NCBI RefSeq assembly: GCF_000143535.2
Contig: NC_037311.1
Location: forward strand, 558,001-622,000
DNA from: Botrytis cinerea B05.10
Lineage: Eukaryota; Ascomycota; Leotiomycetes; Helotiales; Sclerotiniaceae
Reading direction: 5' to 3'
Length of the DNA: 64,000 nt
In this document: in pieces, positions 36,801 through 47,477 of the stretch
Numbering within the stretch: the stretch's first letter is position 1
Layout of the letters: every line of letters starts with the position of its first letter
Notes under the pieces: model-generated
What the model was told of the DNA's origin: nothing
The model's input: only the letters and a program-made list of their open reading frames with translations
The model's database searches: none
Position numbers and translations under genes: made by a program

Positions 36801-36892
36801 ATTGGAGAGGTCAGGTCTTTGTCTGGCATTAAACCGAGCAAGCGAATACTGTCAGAATCCAGTGGGTCCGTAGAATAACTGTATTGAGACAT
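33872..36892 (-). CDS. HET-domain protein with TPR-like segment and tandem 30/31-residue repeats
   Basis: Two exons, 36892-36227 and 36169-33872, encode 987 residues. The HET domain (about 45-250) shows YEALSYVWG, IWVDSICINQED, and RPWFQRIW joined to VLQEVG across the intron. That junction is in frame only with a GC-AG intron (donor GCAAGT). A Glu/Ser-rich repetitive insert (about 147-202) interrupts the HET domain. A TPR-like stretch (about 515-610, SLAWIYREKNK and RLGLVYML) precedes ten tandem repeats (about 660-980) with the core EVIITEEVLKAAA and an ILELILEKR-type second helix. HET domains trigger incompatibility cell death, and repeat arrays often act as recognition modules (family knowledge); that role here is inferred. 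No nucleotide-binding domain is present. Confidence 0.9.
33890..34840 (-). repeat. coding tandem repeat array, ten units of 90/93 bp
   Basis: Units start about every 90 or 93 bp (for example 33991, 34084, 34177, 34267, 34357, 34447, 34537, 34627, 34720 and 34813 on the plus strand). They are highly similar at the DNA level, including third positions, and length changes are whole codons. This fits recent unequal exchange within the HET gene. Confidence 0.9.
36290..36450 (-). repeat. coding minisatellite, Glu/Ser-rich insert in the HET domain
   Basis: Repeated GAATCC/GAAGAC-type units of 15-30 bp encode ESAEDESVESES-like sequence. They lie in frame between the conserved HET blocks ALESIR and RPWFQRIW. 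Confidence 0.8.
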
Positions 36893-38295
36893 GACGTGAG
36901 ATTCAATATATAAGGACTGGAGTATTTGAGACGGTTGAGCTCAGTGCTGTTGTTGTCTGCTCGACGTTGACCAAGTATCAATTTCATATGTGGGGAAATG
37001 TGTAGAGCCTTATGTCTTAAACTGTTAGGCGCCACTATTGCCGGCAAATGCAATAGAAATCAAATATCCACATATGCTGAGGGCGGGGTAGGTAGGCGTC
37101 ACTTCCAGGCGCCCTAATCATACCTTAAATTTAGACGGCAAATCATTATTGGGCTTCTAATGCGTACAAGAAAAGCCTTTCCTTGCTCGGGCGAATCAAT
37201 AGAGAAGTTGTAAGTGTTCTCTACAAGGATGATTTTGAGTGCCTTATCTAAATCCAAATTATCCAATAAAAGACGAATATCGCTTTACGAGGAGTAGATG
37301 TTTAATACGTATCGCATCGCTGGGGGAAGCGTCTTGTACAAGCAAGTAAGATACTATGTCAGATGGCTAATAAATCTCATAGCTTTAGCAAGTCTACATG
37401 TTGCATTTACAGTAAGTTACACGGTGATAGTCACTAGAGATCAAAAACGCGACGTAGTGTCAGGGCCTGTTGATGGGCCAGAAAACAGTAAACGAATGTC
37501 AGAAAAAACAGATAAGATATGGAAGTACCCTTGCGAATGGAAAATAGGTGATATTTTCAAGCCTGGCTCAACTTAAAAGCACAGGTGATACTCCTTAGAG
37601 CTTCGAAATATCGGTTGAATCGAATGGCAAGATAATCATCTGGCTAATATCATGAGCGTTACCATATGAGTGGTACTGCTCTAGAGATACACCTGCTCAA
37701 GATCGAATAGCATGCCCGAAAATATTTCACTAGAAATCCTTGCATATAGAATACAACACTGTTCGACAAACGACTGAAATGGCGACTGCGTCGGGGACCT
37801 CGGAAACTATAGGTTGATATGTCGCTTATATAAGCGCACGTGGATACGTGAACTAGCAGCGCGTCGCGCCTCTGGTCCTCATCAACTATGAACTTTCCAC
37901 AACTCATGAAATATCCGACACTTCTTCTTCCTCAAGATCATTTGATTGTGCATCATAATGAATAAGAGTCACCTTTTCTAGAAACATCGTCTCATAACGT
38001 ATTTGTGTCGGGAAAAAGACTCATAGGGTAGGTCAGCTGGTCATGGATCACACATGACTCTAACTGCTGAGCATCACTGCCTCAAGTTGTCGCAGACGTT
38101 AAAATGGCAATATATAGCAGCCTGATCCTTCCCATAAGTGGGAGTGCTTGCTTTGCGAAACTTCATTGCTACTAGGTCACTATTCGAGATTACTGCAAAG
38201 ATTTGGCTCACCATTCTCTGACACCGTTTTTGTTCCTCTTTGTCTACTCTGAGAACGAAGCTGCAGTGTGCGCCCTGGCACCCGAAGCTCTACGA
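36893..38295. other. intergenic, one weak small frame
   Basis: Divergent upstream regions of the HET gene and the hypothetical gene at 38296. A 92-codon frame at 37298-37576 (plus) with one hydrophobic stretch is listed separately as weak. No repeats or transposon ends recognised. Confidence 0.4.
37298..37576 (+). CDS. weak candidate small membrane protein
   Basis: An ATG-initiated frame of 92 codons with one hydrophobic segment (about residues 24-45, LINLIALASLHVAF) and a polar C-terminal half. No family recognised and no splice context supports it. It could be a real small gene or a chance frame. Confidence 0.22.
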   Translation: MFNTYRIAGGSVLYKQVRYYVRWLINLIALASLHVAFTVSYTVIVTRDQKRDVVSGPVDGPENSKRMSEKTDKIWKYPCEWKIGDIFKPGST

Positions 38296-39036
38296 ATGCC
38301 TCACAATCACCGAAAACCAACTTTGTCTCGAGAGTCCTCCTCTAGCTCTACCCAATCTTCACGCTCATCAGGCAACCGAAAACGTTCGCACAAAATGTCA
38401 AGGAACTCTCGATCACAACGACATCATACACGAGATAGAGAAGATAGACAGAAGAAAGATGTCGAAGACGGGGTAGTCGGCGTAGGGAAGCGCGTTTATA
38501 AGACAGTTGAGAAACTCGAGAATCCAGTGAAGAAGCTCGGCAAGCTTGTTCTTTGGAGTGCCCCGTTAATCCTTGCTGGGCTAGAGGTACGACATGAATG
38601 GCATCATCATATACACAAGAGAAGAATGATGGAGAAAGAGTACGAGAAGGCACATCTGGAAATACAATTACAAAAGGAGAAGGATGGGAAGAAAGAGGGC
38701 ATTACGGTGGAGGAAACGAAGAGTCATGGTCCGACACAAGAAAGAGAGAAGGATTCAGCAGCTACACCTGCACCTACTTCTGAAGAGGTGCATATCCTGC
38801 CTTATCCTGTACTAGTCGATCGACAGGGCGAATACCCAAGACGCCACCCTACGCGGCGAGAACTAGAAGAGAGGGATCCCTATTTGTTACCTCCCATAGC
38901 TCCCGAAGCGCCATGTCAAGATATGTGGGAGATTAGACAACCAAGGATTCGAGTGAAACAACCAGGCTCTAGAGAAGTCCACTTTCCTCAAGTCCGTTCG
39001 CGTTCCGAGTCTGTTTATGAATATAGGCGTTGGTAG
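38296..39036 (+). CDS. hypothetical protein with a basic N-terminus and one membrane-like segment
   Basis: A single exon of 246 codons from the ATG at 38296. The frame is open upstream to 38203 but without a good ATG. Residues 1-60 are Ser/Arg/His-rich. A helix-forming region (about 63-90) leads into a hydrophobic stretch LGKLVLWSAPLILAGL (about 85-100), then a His-rich and Lys/Glu-rich predicted coiled coil. The C-terminus has Pro/Arg-rich segments with YRRW at the end. I recognise no domain. Good length, an undisturbed frame and an ordinary stop support a real gene. Confidence 0.65.
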   Translation: MPHNHRKPTLSRESSSSSTQSSRSSGNRKRSHKMSRNSRSQRHHTRDREDRQKKDVEDGVVGVGKRVYKTVEKLENPVKKLGKLVLWSAPLILAGLEVRHEWHHHIHKRRMMEKEYEKAHLEIQLQKEKDGKKEGITVEETKSHGPTQEREKDSAATPAPTSEEVHILPYPVLVDRQGEYPRRHPTRRELEERDPYLLPPIAPEAPCQDMWEIRQPRIRVKQPGSREVHFPQVRSRSESVYEYRRW

Positions 39037-39920
39037 ATTGTGAAGGGGCTTTCTTTTCCTTCTTTATATGGCATTTGATTTTATTTGGAGCGTTCAGCGA
39101 TGTTAGACTTTGAAGTTTTGTCGATTAGACTTCATTCTTCATACCCTTTGTCATACTTTTACCTAGTTTATATACCCATTTAATCATGTTCTTCAGTCAT
39201 TAGTACTGGTGTTGGCTTGATTGCTTTTGTTTTAAGCTACTTGTAATTTAGATCGTATACTACTTAGTTCAACCAGATTGATGCTTGAAGTGTATAATTG
39301 TAATTTTCCCGAACAAAACTCGTGTTGACTTCCTGACACATAAATAGAGGCAAAAATTCCCCGTACTTCACACACTTCTATCATGATCATGTACCACTAT
39401 CCTCCTTCCCCGAGTCAAAAGTCTTCCCAATCATGCTTAGTCCCTCCTTCATCTTCTACTTCTCAATCCAAAACAGAATCCTCCCACCTCACCTCCCCAT
39501 CAATCTCTTCAACCCCCTTCCCAGAGACAGCGTCCGACGGGAGTGTACGAGTTCGCGATAGACAGCGTATTAACACGCGACGGGCCTGGCACGTCGAGAT
39601 GCAATTCTATCGACTAACTTTAAGCGAATAATGTAGAAAGTAGAATATTTCAAATCCCCATGCTTTGAATGAAAGAAGTTCTTGCGACGATTTTTTTGAT
39701 TTTTTTGAGAACGTGACTTTGGAAACCTCGTTATCTGACTACAACTCAATGCTCATCATATCTTGAAACTGAAATAAGATTGAAAATGTGTAGAAATTGT
39801 AATTATGATTTATTCTGTGAGTTCCCCGTTATTCTTTTTCTTCAATATATGATCTCTAAACTCTTATTGCCTCTCAGCTTTGTCATCCTCAACCCCCACC
39901 CCCAATCCCCCTCAAAATTC
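39037..39920. other. convergent intergenic region
   Basis: Between the hypothetical gene and the end of the MFS gene. It contains one low-complexity 82-codon frame at 39383-39631 (plus; Ser/Pro-rich, then Arg-rich) that I cannot support as a gene, and otherwise AT-rich sequence. Confidence 0.4.
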
Positions 39921-42329
39921 TCAAAGACGATGCTGTCTCACATAACACGCCGCAATGAGCGCTACAATCGCCGCGAACACGGATACAGCTGATTATCCAT
40001 CACATTAGTCACATATCATCAATATCAAACCACACAGAAGAGAACCACATACCATGAGTATAAGACAAACAATTCACATAAACATTCGTTACGACTTCTC
40101 CCAATTTGCCATCGAGATTCCGCACGTATTCAATATCCGAAAGCACTTGTTCGATGATCTGCAGCGAAGAGAAGAAATGCTTTAGCAACTCGGATTCGCG
40201 AGTTCCAAAAGAGAATTAGAGAAGGGGAAATCCACATACCTTCTGTCTCCCCTCCCACCCCTCAAGCGCAACCCTAAGACCCTTCTCAAGCCCCGCTTCC
40301 ATCACACTCCCTGCCGCACTAACGCCAACTACACACCCTATATTTGCGCTCAGAAAGAGTCCACTCGTGGCAATCGCGAGTTCTTCCTGTTCTACTCCCG
40401 CTGTGAGTCCTATAAATGATGCTGAAAGCGCGATTCCGTTACCGAAACCTCCAGGAATTATGTAGAGAGATTCGAGGAATGAAGTATGGCCGTGCCAGCG
40501 GAAGAGGAGGAGGGTATAGGAAGTTAGAGAGGAGAGGGCGCCGAGGAGGAGGATAGGTTTGTAGTGTCCTGTTCTATGGGATGTCAAAGAGGGATTTTCC
40601 CGAAAGGAGAAATAGAGACTGGGAGACTTACTTATGGATGATGTATCCAGCGAGGAGACCTCCTATTGCATTTCCGATTACAGAAGGCATGAGATGTGCA
40701 CCTGCAGTTGTGAAAGTCGCATGATCGGTGACTTGAAAATAGATTGGAACTAACATCATCATCTATCCAACCATTAGTCACTGAAACCAAACACATGTTC
40801 AAGAAACCACATACCGCCATCTGAGCACCCGATTGAAAGCCCAAATTGATATAACTGGTAAGCACGTCTCGATTCCGCAACAATCTCAGCGGGAAAATAG
40901 GCTCTTTAGCCCAAAATCACTCGACGAGAAAGAACAAAATTCCTCCAGCAACTGAAATGCCCAAGAGCGATAGCAGTTTAAGATCGGTCCAAGGGATTCG
41001 ATGACCACCAAGATCAAGAACCATGAGCCCGCAAACAATCGAGACGGAAAGGAAGATTGAGCCCAGGAAATCGATACGGCGTAATTTTGAGAAGTGTGAT
41101 TGATTGCTGCAGATTCGTTGCGGTGTGATTTCCAGCTTCCAGATCACTAGAATCAAGGCTAGAATAGTAGGTGGACATTGTCCTAAGAATGACCTAAACA
41201 CAAACAAATCAGAAAGTAGAATACTCCACATGCATCAGATACTCACCACCGCCACCCAACAGTATCAGTCAAGAACCCTCCAATTGGACCTCCCAATGAT
41301 CTTCCAGTTGTAGCTGCAATATTAACATAGCTTCTCCATTTCGCGACTTCTCTAATTGGAACCATATCTTGCGGATATGAAATTAGCTTTGTACACAATA
41401 AGGTCCGAGGAACACACCTGCAATGACGATTGATACTAGACAATTGATACCAGCGCCACCAACGCCTGCGACTAGTCGTCCTACTACTACTACTGGGAGA
41501 TTCCATCCCAATCCACTGAGTTATGTGTTAGCTTCTTACGATCAACCTATCAGACACACTTTTGGGCGAGAAACATCAAGTCCGATGACTAATTCCGTAA
41601 TGCCGCACCATACCATATAGATATATATTTGCGCTAGCAATAATGCCCCGCAAAAAAAAAAACTCAAGATATTCACTCCCTCACAAACACCATTAACAAT
41701 CGAGATTTTTCCACAAGAAAACCAACCTACCAAATCGCGCAACCCAAGGCAAAAAACACATAAGAGGCTAATATCGTACTCTTCCTCCCATAAATATCAC
41801 TCAAATTTCCATACTAAGTGCTAATTAGACAAAATCCTATATTTTGAGCGCAAGCTTGACAACACACCAAAGACTGAGTCGCGCACATAGCCAGCATATA
41901 CGATGAGATGAGCCATCCTGCATTTCCCAGATCATTAAACTCGCTACTGATTGTTCCGCTCGTAGCGAGAACGAGCGATCCGTCTGCATTTGCTATAAAG
42001 ACGCCTAGAGAATTGTGAGATTGGGTATACTGATTGATATTGAGAACGAGAAAATGGATGAATAATATGCTCTGGATCAGAGAGTCTTTAAACAACAAGT
42101 CCAAATCATTACACCTACCCAAAAGAAGAATCGAAATGACGCTCGCTATATTACGCGAGGTCTCCGGCAATGGATTAACAAGGGGTATCGTGCATACAAT
42201 GGATTCCTCATCGCTGCGAATGGAAGGCCCATTGTACTTCGTGATTTGTGAATTTTTCGCGTCCGAAAGGAGAGGGGTAAATTCATCATGCCTCGACCTT
42301 TGAATCATTCCATTGGTTGCGATTGACAT
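39921..42329 (-). pseudogene. MFS multidrug/amino-acid (Vba-type) transporter interrupted by one TGA
   Basis: Ten exons close in phase: 42329-42119, 42004-41868, 41813-41731, 41515-41418, 41367-41247, 41193-40815, 40762-40632, 40573-40240, 40158-40053 and 39988-39921. They total 556 codons. Features are MFS: GVFIANADGSLV, motif A-like GNLSDIYGRK, GRLVAGVGGAGIN (the antiporter-type glycine motif) and many hydrophobic segments, as in DHA2/Vba drug or vacuolar amino-acid transporters. The frame is broken only by TGA at 40917-40919 (codon 309), between FLVE and FWAKEPIFPLR, in the cytosolic loop before the next conserved block. No intron can remove it. It is either a recent loss-of-function allele or a single-base assembly error; no other decay is visible. 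Confidence 0.82.
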
Positions 42330-43842
42330 GCTTAATGGGAGGCGCCGTGAGGCGATGACGAAGCTGGGAGGAGAATGGTGCAATGTTTAATTTATGGAGA
42401 AGAGAGGAGTACCACGGAACATATATAGTAGACGACATCTCTCCAATTTTTCATATGAAATGCAAAGTTATCTAACATTTTTTCTGTCTAGTGGGTTCCT
42501 GCACCCTTGACAATATCAACAAGTGGAGTCGCGGACAGAAAACAGTTTCTACGGAAGAGATCTAGGTTTCATCCTGTGATTCCTCAAATGGTTCGAAAGC
42601 TTGCAGACATGACACTAGTACATGAAAGCAAGGATTGATAATGGAATATCTTTCAACTACGAGGAATCTGCCAAATTTTCAACTATTATCACCAATTGGT
42701 CGATCCTCATCTCTGGAAGAGCGACTCCGGAAGAAAAGAAATATTCATGGTTAAGGATTGATACTCCGCCAAGGGGCTGTTTTGTTTTTACTACACCCCG
42801 CAGTATGCAGTAAGACGACTAGGACAACTTCTTATCTGGCTTGCTGGTCTATAGGTTGTTATGCATGGACAATGATACACTGCCTTATCTTTTCAACTAC
42901 AGCATTGGCGGCTGATTCCCGCGTTCAACGCAATTACAAAAATGTTGCGAATACCATTGTTTTTGAGTCTACCAATAACTTGATCAAAACCAATTGGAGA
43001 AAATGACAAGGAAAAAGTGCCGAAAGATCCTCGTCGGTATTGTTGCAGGATCTACAAAGTTTGAAGGCTTATACTAAGGAAGACTTTCATCACGTTTATG
43101 AAAGTCGCATATCAATCGAGGAACTATCGGAAGACTGTCTGGATGAGGCCGTTGCGTCTACTTCCAGACTTCGGTTTCTTCGTGGGGGTGGAGTAGGTAG
43201 CTCACGAGTGGTACGATGATCTCGTGTTCCAGGGTAGCATTCGACGGATCAACATGAGATCAAGTATAGGCTAATGGATTTGATAACGAAGCCAGCCGCA
43301 TGATGGAGAATTCCGTCTCGCGAAGGCTGAAATCTGCAATAGCGTTGAAGATTTCAAAACAAATGTAAAATAAATAGGCATTGTATAGCAGACAGTGGAA
43401 TATAATAGTAGTCTATGGCTCGTTCAAAGAGTTGGAGTTGACTATTCTACAGCGGCGCATTTGAACAAAAATATAATAGCTTCACATCCCTATTGGTGTG
43501 GATTCAAAAATTCGAAACCGCTGTACAATGTCAACGAATAAGGCAAAAGTCCGAACCTCATGTATGCAACTCCTGGAAATATACAATCGGAAAATCTGAT
43601 CGCTGGACTCGGAGTATTCGAGGGGTAAGTCTCCATAGTTCGGTAGCCGTTCCAATTGTCTTGTAAAAGGAAAGAAGAAAATATGCGGAACATAAAGATT
43701 AATATGGTTTTGATTTGTGCCTTCCTTGGCTTTGAAATCTGTTTCCGGGATCCCTTCCGCCCAAATTCATCCAAGAACTCCGAGATTTGATCCATGTGCA
43801 ACCCCAATGCAACGCTAATACATGCAAAAAATCGGGGTATAT
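42330..43842. other. intergenic region with a possible gene remnant
   Basis: Upstream of the MFS gene and downstream of the WW-domain gene. The plus-strand frame 42758-43219 stays open for 153 codons apart from one TGA at 43004-43006. Its second half (about 70 codons, LLQDLQSLKAY- and SIEELSEDCLDE-like) has protein-like composition. I recognise no family. Otherwise no structure is seen. Confidence 0.35.
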
Positions 43843-44760
43843 TCAATCCCTCAACCACGCTCTTCGTTTCTCTTCCTTTTTCTGTTTCCTCTTCTCCTTG
43901 AATTGCTTCAGTTCTGCTTTTGATAACTTCTTGCCACTACGTTCTTCCTTCAAGCTTCTACCATCATGGTTATTTGCTGCTGCATCAACGTCGAAAAAAG
44001 CGTTCATTTGCCTTTTACTCTTGTTCTCATCATTGAAGTTCTCTGGATTTATCTCTGCAGCTTGCCAACGTCCTGTAAATCGATTGAATTGGCCAGTTGC
44101 TGCGTATGCGGCGGTTGGATCCAAACCAACAGCTGCTGACTCTTCGACTGTCGATGATTGCGCATACCAGGCAGTTGGGTCATAATCTCCGTGGATGGCA
44201 GGGTCATAGCCACCGGCTGGACGAGAAGTTGGTTCGATTTCTGTAGGTACAACAGCAGATTTTATAGATGGTACGCCTGGAGGACCAGGCTGCGATACCT
44301 CTGGAACACGAGGATTATCCCATTGTGTGGCTCCCGTAAAGCGATTGTAGAAGTAAAAGGCTTGATTTGTCTCATCCCAGACTGGTGCCCAACCATCATC
44401 TTCTTGTGCGACAGCTGGAGGTTGTTCATTTGGAAGGGGTGGAAGAGGTTCTTCTGGTAATGGCGGGCCCTCTGTGGCAATATCTTTTTCGCTTGGATTA
44501 CTTTCACCAATTTGATTATCTTTCAAATCCGTATCATTATCTGATGCGACGCTTTGCTCTTCTGTACCTGTTGATAAATCTTGGGATGTCGCATTGATTT
44601 CTGATTTCTCAGATTCTGCAGACTCCCCGTCAATCTCTGCATGCTTCAATTCTGTCTTATCGTGGATTGATGAGTTCTCGTTGTCTGGAGATTTTTCGAC
44701 ATCGGCTTTCGTCGAGTTCGCCGTTTGAGGATCTATGGTACCTGAATCTGGAGTAGACAT
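43843..44760 (-). CDS. WW-domain protein
   Basis: A single exon of 305 codons. Residues 1-95 are polar and acidic (Ser/Glu/Asp-rich). A Pro-rich stretch PPLPEEPLPPLP is followed by one WW domain (about 123-151) with both tryptophans, the aromatic YFYN core and the final WDNP. After it come YDPAIHGDYDPTAWY- and LDPTAAYAATGQFNRFTGRWQ-type segments and a Lys/Glu-rich basic C-terminus with a strong predicted helix. WW domains bind proline-rich ligands, and the layout resembles fungal WW proteins linked to splicing or nuclear functions. The role is inferred, not shown. The start at 44760 is the first ATG of the frame. Confidence 0.85.
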   Translation of the reverse strand: MSTPDSGTIDPQTANSTKADVEKSPDNENSSIHDKTELKHAEIDGESAESEKSEINATSQDLSTGTEEQSVASDNDTDLKDNQIGESNPSEKDIATEGPPLPEEPLPPLPNEQPPAVAQEDDGWAPVWDETNQAFYFYNRFTGATQWDNPRVPEVSQPGPPGVPSIKSAVVPTEIEPTSRPAGGYDPAIHGDYDPTAWYAQSSTVEESAAVGLDPTAAYAATGQFNRFTGRWQAAEINPENFNDENKSKRQMNAFFDVDAAANNHDGRSLKEERSGKKLSKAELKQFKEKRKQKKEEKRRAWLRD

Positions 44761-45319
44761 ATTGCACTGGATCTATTATGCATCAGAAAGAGCTTTTGAC
44801 AAAAGAAATGGAATGGCCTGCTACAAGAGATGATTTGCGGAGTAGAGTAATTGTAAAATGTTGTAAAATTTATGTTAATTGATGTCGCAAAGTTGAAGAT
44901 TCAAGAGTTTATCACCAATGGCTTTCGAGCCTTGGAGCGGCCAGGCGCTAGTATGGCGCTAGTGAAGTATAGATGCCTGAGGCTAATGTGCACACAATTA
45001 ACACGTGATTGAGCAAATCAGCGACAACGTTGACATGTGAATTGAATGAGAGAAAAGGGGGTAAAAGAAGGGAAAACTGTTGGAGATGTTCAGATAGTGT
45101 TCTCTTTCTTGCATGTCGTGCGACAATACTATGATAAAAATGCAATGAGAAAATTCGTTAAGTCAAATTTTGAGTGTCCACTGTCCAGTGCATTTGCCAT
45201 AAGAAACCCGTTTACTACAAGCTTCAAATGATGTTGCATAATTATTTGCTGATTTACAATTAGCTAGTATTGTTTCATAATACAATAATGTTACATCGAT
45301 GCTAATTATTCGTTGGTTC
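44761..45319. other. intergenic, no gene seen
   Basis: Promoter region of the WW-domain gene and 3' region of the mitochondrial-like gene, which lie on the same strand. AT-rich, with only short frames. Confidence 0.5.
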
Positions 45320-47281
45320 TCAACGTATGATATCTTGCGCAGACCTGATGACTTCCCGTGCTTTCTCCAGATCTCGTTCGATGACTGGATCTAATCCTTT
45401 GCCTTCCTCTGCCTTGTTCAGGTTTTCACCAACAATCGTTTCCACGTTTCTCACAGCCTTTCTACCCTCTTCCCTAACTTCGCCTTCCCAGTATGCCCGC
45501 GCAGTCTCCCATTTGTTCTGCATCCGCCTCATACTCCACACTATTCCAAAGGCGGCGACTGCTCCTGCTTCGTATACAGTCGTGGACATGTTACTCACAT
45601 ACATCAGACCGGCAAGAGCCGAAGTCAAGGATGAAGTACTGAGAGTTTGTAGAACAAGCTTCTGGGCCAAGGCTTGAAGAGCAGGAATGGTAGTAGTACA
45701 TAAGAATGACCTAGCGATGGGAATATGTAAAGGCCAAGGCTGAGGCTGTATCTTCATTGGTGTATCCTCATCCGCTTTGACTGGGATAACATCTCGTAGT
45801 TTTGGTGGAGGGGGTAATCCTTCTGGAAGGACCTCCTGGACAGGTGTATAAGCCCAATCAGAGTTTTGTACAGAGTCAGAATCAAGAGGTATGTTTCGAT
45901 AAACTCCAGCTTCTTCCGTCCGTCCGGCTAGATATATAATCTCTTTCTCGGCCTCGGTCAAGAAACTTCGACTCAACATATCAGACGTGATCATAGAAAC
46001 ATCATCAACACGCCAAAACAACTTCCACCAACCCAGCTTACGCCATCTCTGACCACCAAATGCTACATCCAATTGATCCCGAAGCTCAGTGTGAGCACGT
46101 TCAGACCAACTAGAGAGCTCATGACGTAGTGTTGTCATCTGGGCCGATGGTATTCTGGTAGACAAAAGAAGGGACAATTGTCTAGCTTGTTCTACTTTCA
46201 AGCTTTTATCCGCGTTTTGTATTATAGATAATATCAGTCTGAGGAGTGGTTCCTTGATAGTATCTTGACTTGAGGATGCACCTGACTTCATCCAATCAAT
46301 AACTTCTGGAATACCGCTTGAGAGCCATTGATGCTCGTAAGCCATCGCATTCTCAATGCTCTTACGGAATGTTTGTAGAGCTTCATTGCCAGATGAAATA
46401 TCGACAGATGGTATAGGTAGAGATTTTGCTTCAAAGTTTGGAACGTTAACAGCACTTCCGATAGATTCTTTGTTTGCATGCAAAGGATACGAAAGAAGAG
46501 AAACTGCTCCCATGATTCCTTGGCCCAGAAGAAACGATTTGTGTACGGGCGTTGTAACTGGAGTATAACGGGCTGCACTAGATGGTATCTCCATCGTCGG
46601 TACTAAAACCGTTTCTTCGAACAGTCCGGTTCCGTCATTTATTGGAGGCTCCATTTCCAAAACCAATATCTCCATTTTATGCGCATTGAACATCGGCGAA
46701 GAAATGTTTATTTCGTGTACCAGCCTACCATTCCGCTCCGAGCTTTCTTCCTCATTATGTCCCACCCTTATCAATAATGGCCGGTTCATGTCGTCGCCAT
46801 GGATTATACGCCGCTCCCATTCCTCCTCCGCTTTCAATGGATCGGCCAAAATGAGCCTCAGGAGCTCTTTGGCTTTTTGAAGAGAGGTTCCACCATCTGC
46901 AAGTCCTAATATTGCAACTCTTATTGTCTCTTGACCCTCCGGTTGTTCTAAACCTCTCAAGGCAAGCTGTAACCTGGAGATATTCACATAATTCGTGGCG
47001 TGTTTTTGCACCTCGAGCAATGCCTCTCGTAGAGAACTGCGATCTATTTTAGAGACGTTGCCAATCCTTCCACTATTTATAGATTTTGTAGAAGCAGAAG
47101 ATGATTGCCGGACTGGTGATTGAGGGGTAGTTAAAAGTTTGCGTTGTCGAGGTTGACTTCGAGGCCTCTCAGAATATTGAGACAGAGTGCATATCGGACA
47201 AACATGCGATTTCTCGAAAGTGTTTGGCGTTCGAAGGGATTTTTTCCAGCCAGCTCTCGCCCTAGGTATTCGTGGAGGCAT
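45320..47281 (-). CDS. probable mitochondrial membrane-associated protein
   Basis: A single exon of 653 codons. The N-terminal 60 residues are rich in Arg, Ser and Pro with few acidic residues, as in a mitochondrial presequence, and include a CPIC motif. A mostly alpha-helical body follows. A GGQRWRKLGWWKLFWRVDDV segment at about 425-445 and a region around 545-610 with alternating hydrophobic stretches (LTSALAGLMYVSN and VAAFGIVWSM) precede a charged coiled-coil tail. The arrangement resembles a fungal family of mitochondrial proteins with a dynamin-D2-like C-terminal region, but I am not sure of that match. I therefore give no symbol and claim only a likely mitochondrial location. Confidence 0.75.
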   Translation of the reverse strand: MPPRIPRARAGWKKSLRTPNTFEKSHVCPICTLSQYSERPRSQPRQRKLLTTPQSPVRQSSSASTKSINSGRIGNVSKIDRSSLREALLEVQKHATNYVNISRLQLALRGLEQPEGQETIRVAILGLADGGTSLQKAKELLRLILADPLKAEEEWERRIIHGDDMNRPLLIRVGHNEEESSERNGRLVHEINISSPMFNAHKMEILVLEMEPPINDGTGLFEETVLVPTMEIPSSAARYTPVTTPVHKSFLLGQGIMGAVSLLSYPLHANKESIGSAVNVPNFEAKSLPIPSVDISSGNEALQTFRKSIENAMAYEHQWLSSGIPEVIDWMKSGASSSQDTIKEPLLRLILSIIQNADKSLKVEQARQLSLLLSTRIPSAQMTTLRHELSSWSERAHTELRDQLDVAFGGQRWRKLGWWKLFWRVDDVSMITSDMLSRSFLTEAEKEIIYLAGRTEEAGVYRNIPLDSDSVQNSDWAYTPVQEVLPEGLPPPPKLRDVIPVKADEDTPMKIQPQPWPLHIPIARSFLCTTTIPALQALAQKLVLQTLSTSSLTSALAGLMYVSNMSTTVYEAGAVAAFGIVWSMRRMQNKWETARAYWEGEVREEGRKAVRNVETIVGENLNKAEEGKGLDPVIERDLEKAREVIRSAQDIIR

Positions 47282-47477
47282 TATGGTCGAAGCAAGAGAG
47301 ACAAGATTGAAGATTTTGGGAAGCTCAACCTTGAAGGTTGATGTCTGTGCCTTATATCTAAGGTTAACATCGCGATATTCGAAGCTTCAGTTACGTCACA
47401 AATTGCTGCACAGTAAAAAGTAAGGGTAGTATCTGGTATATTAATTATCTTTGGGTCTTTTGATAGTCGTCTCATAA

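Noticed and set aside
39383..39631. 82-codon Ser/Pro-rich plus-strand frame
   Set aside because: Low-complexity composition, no domain and no neighbour context. Noted only in the intergenic entry.
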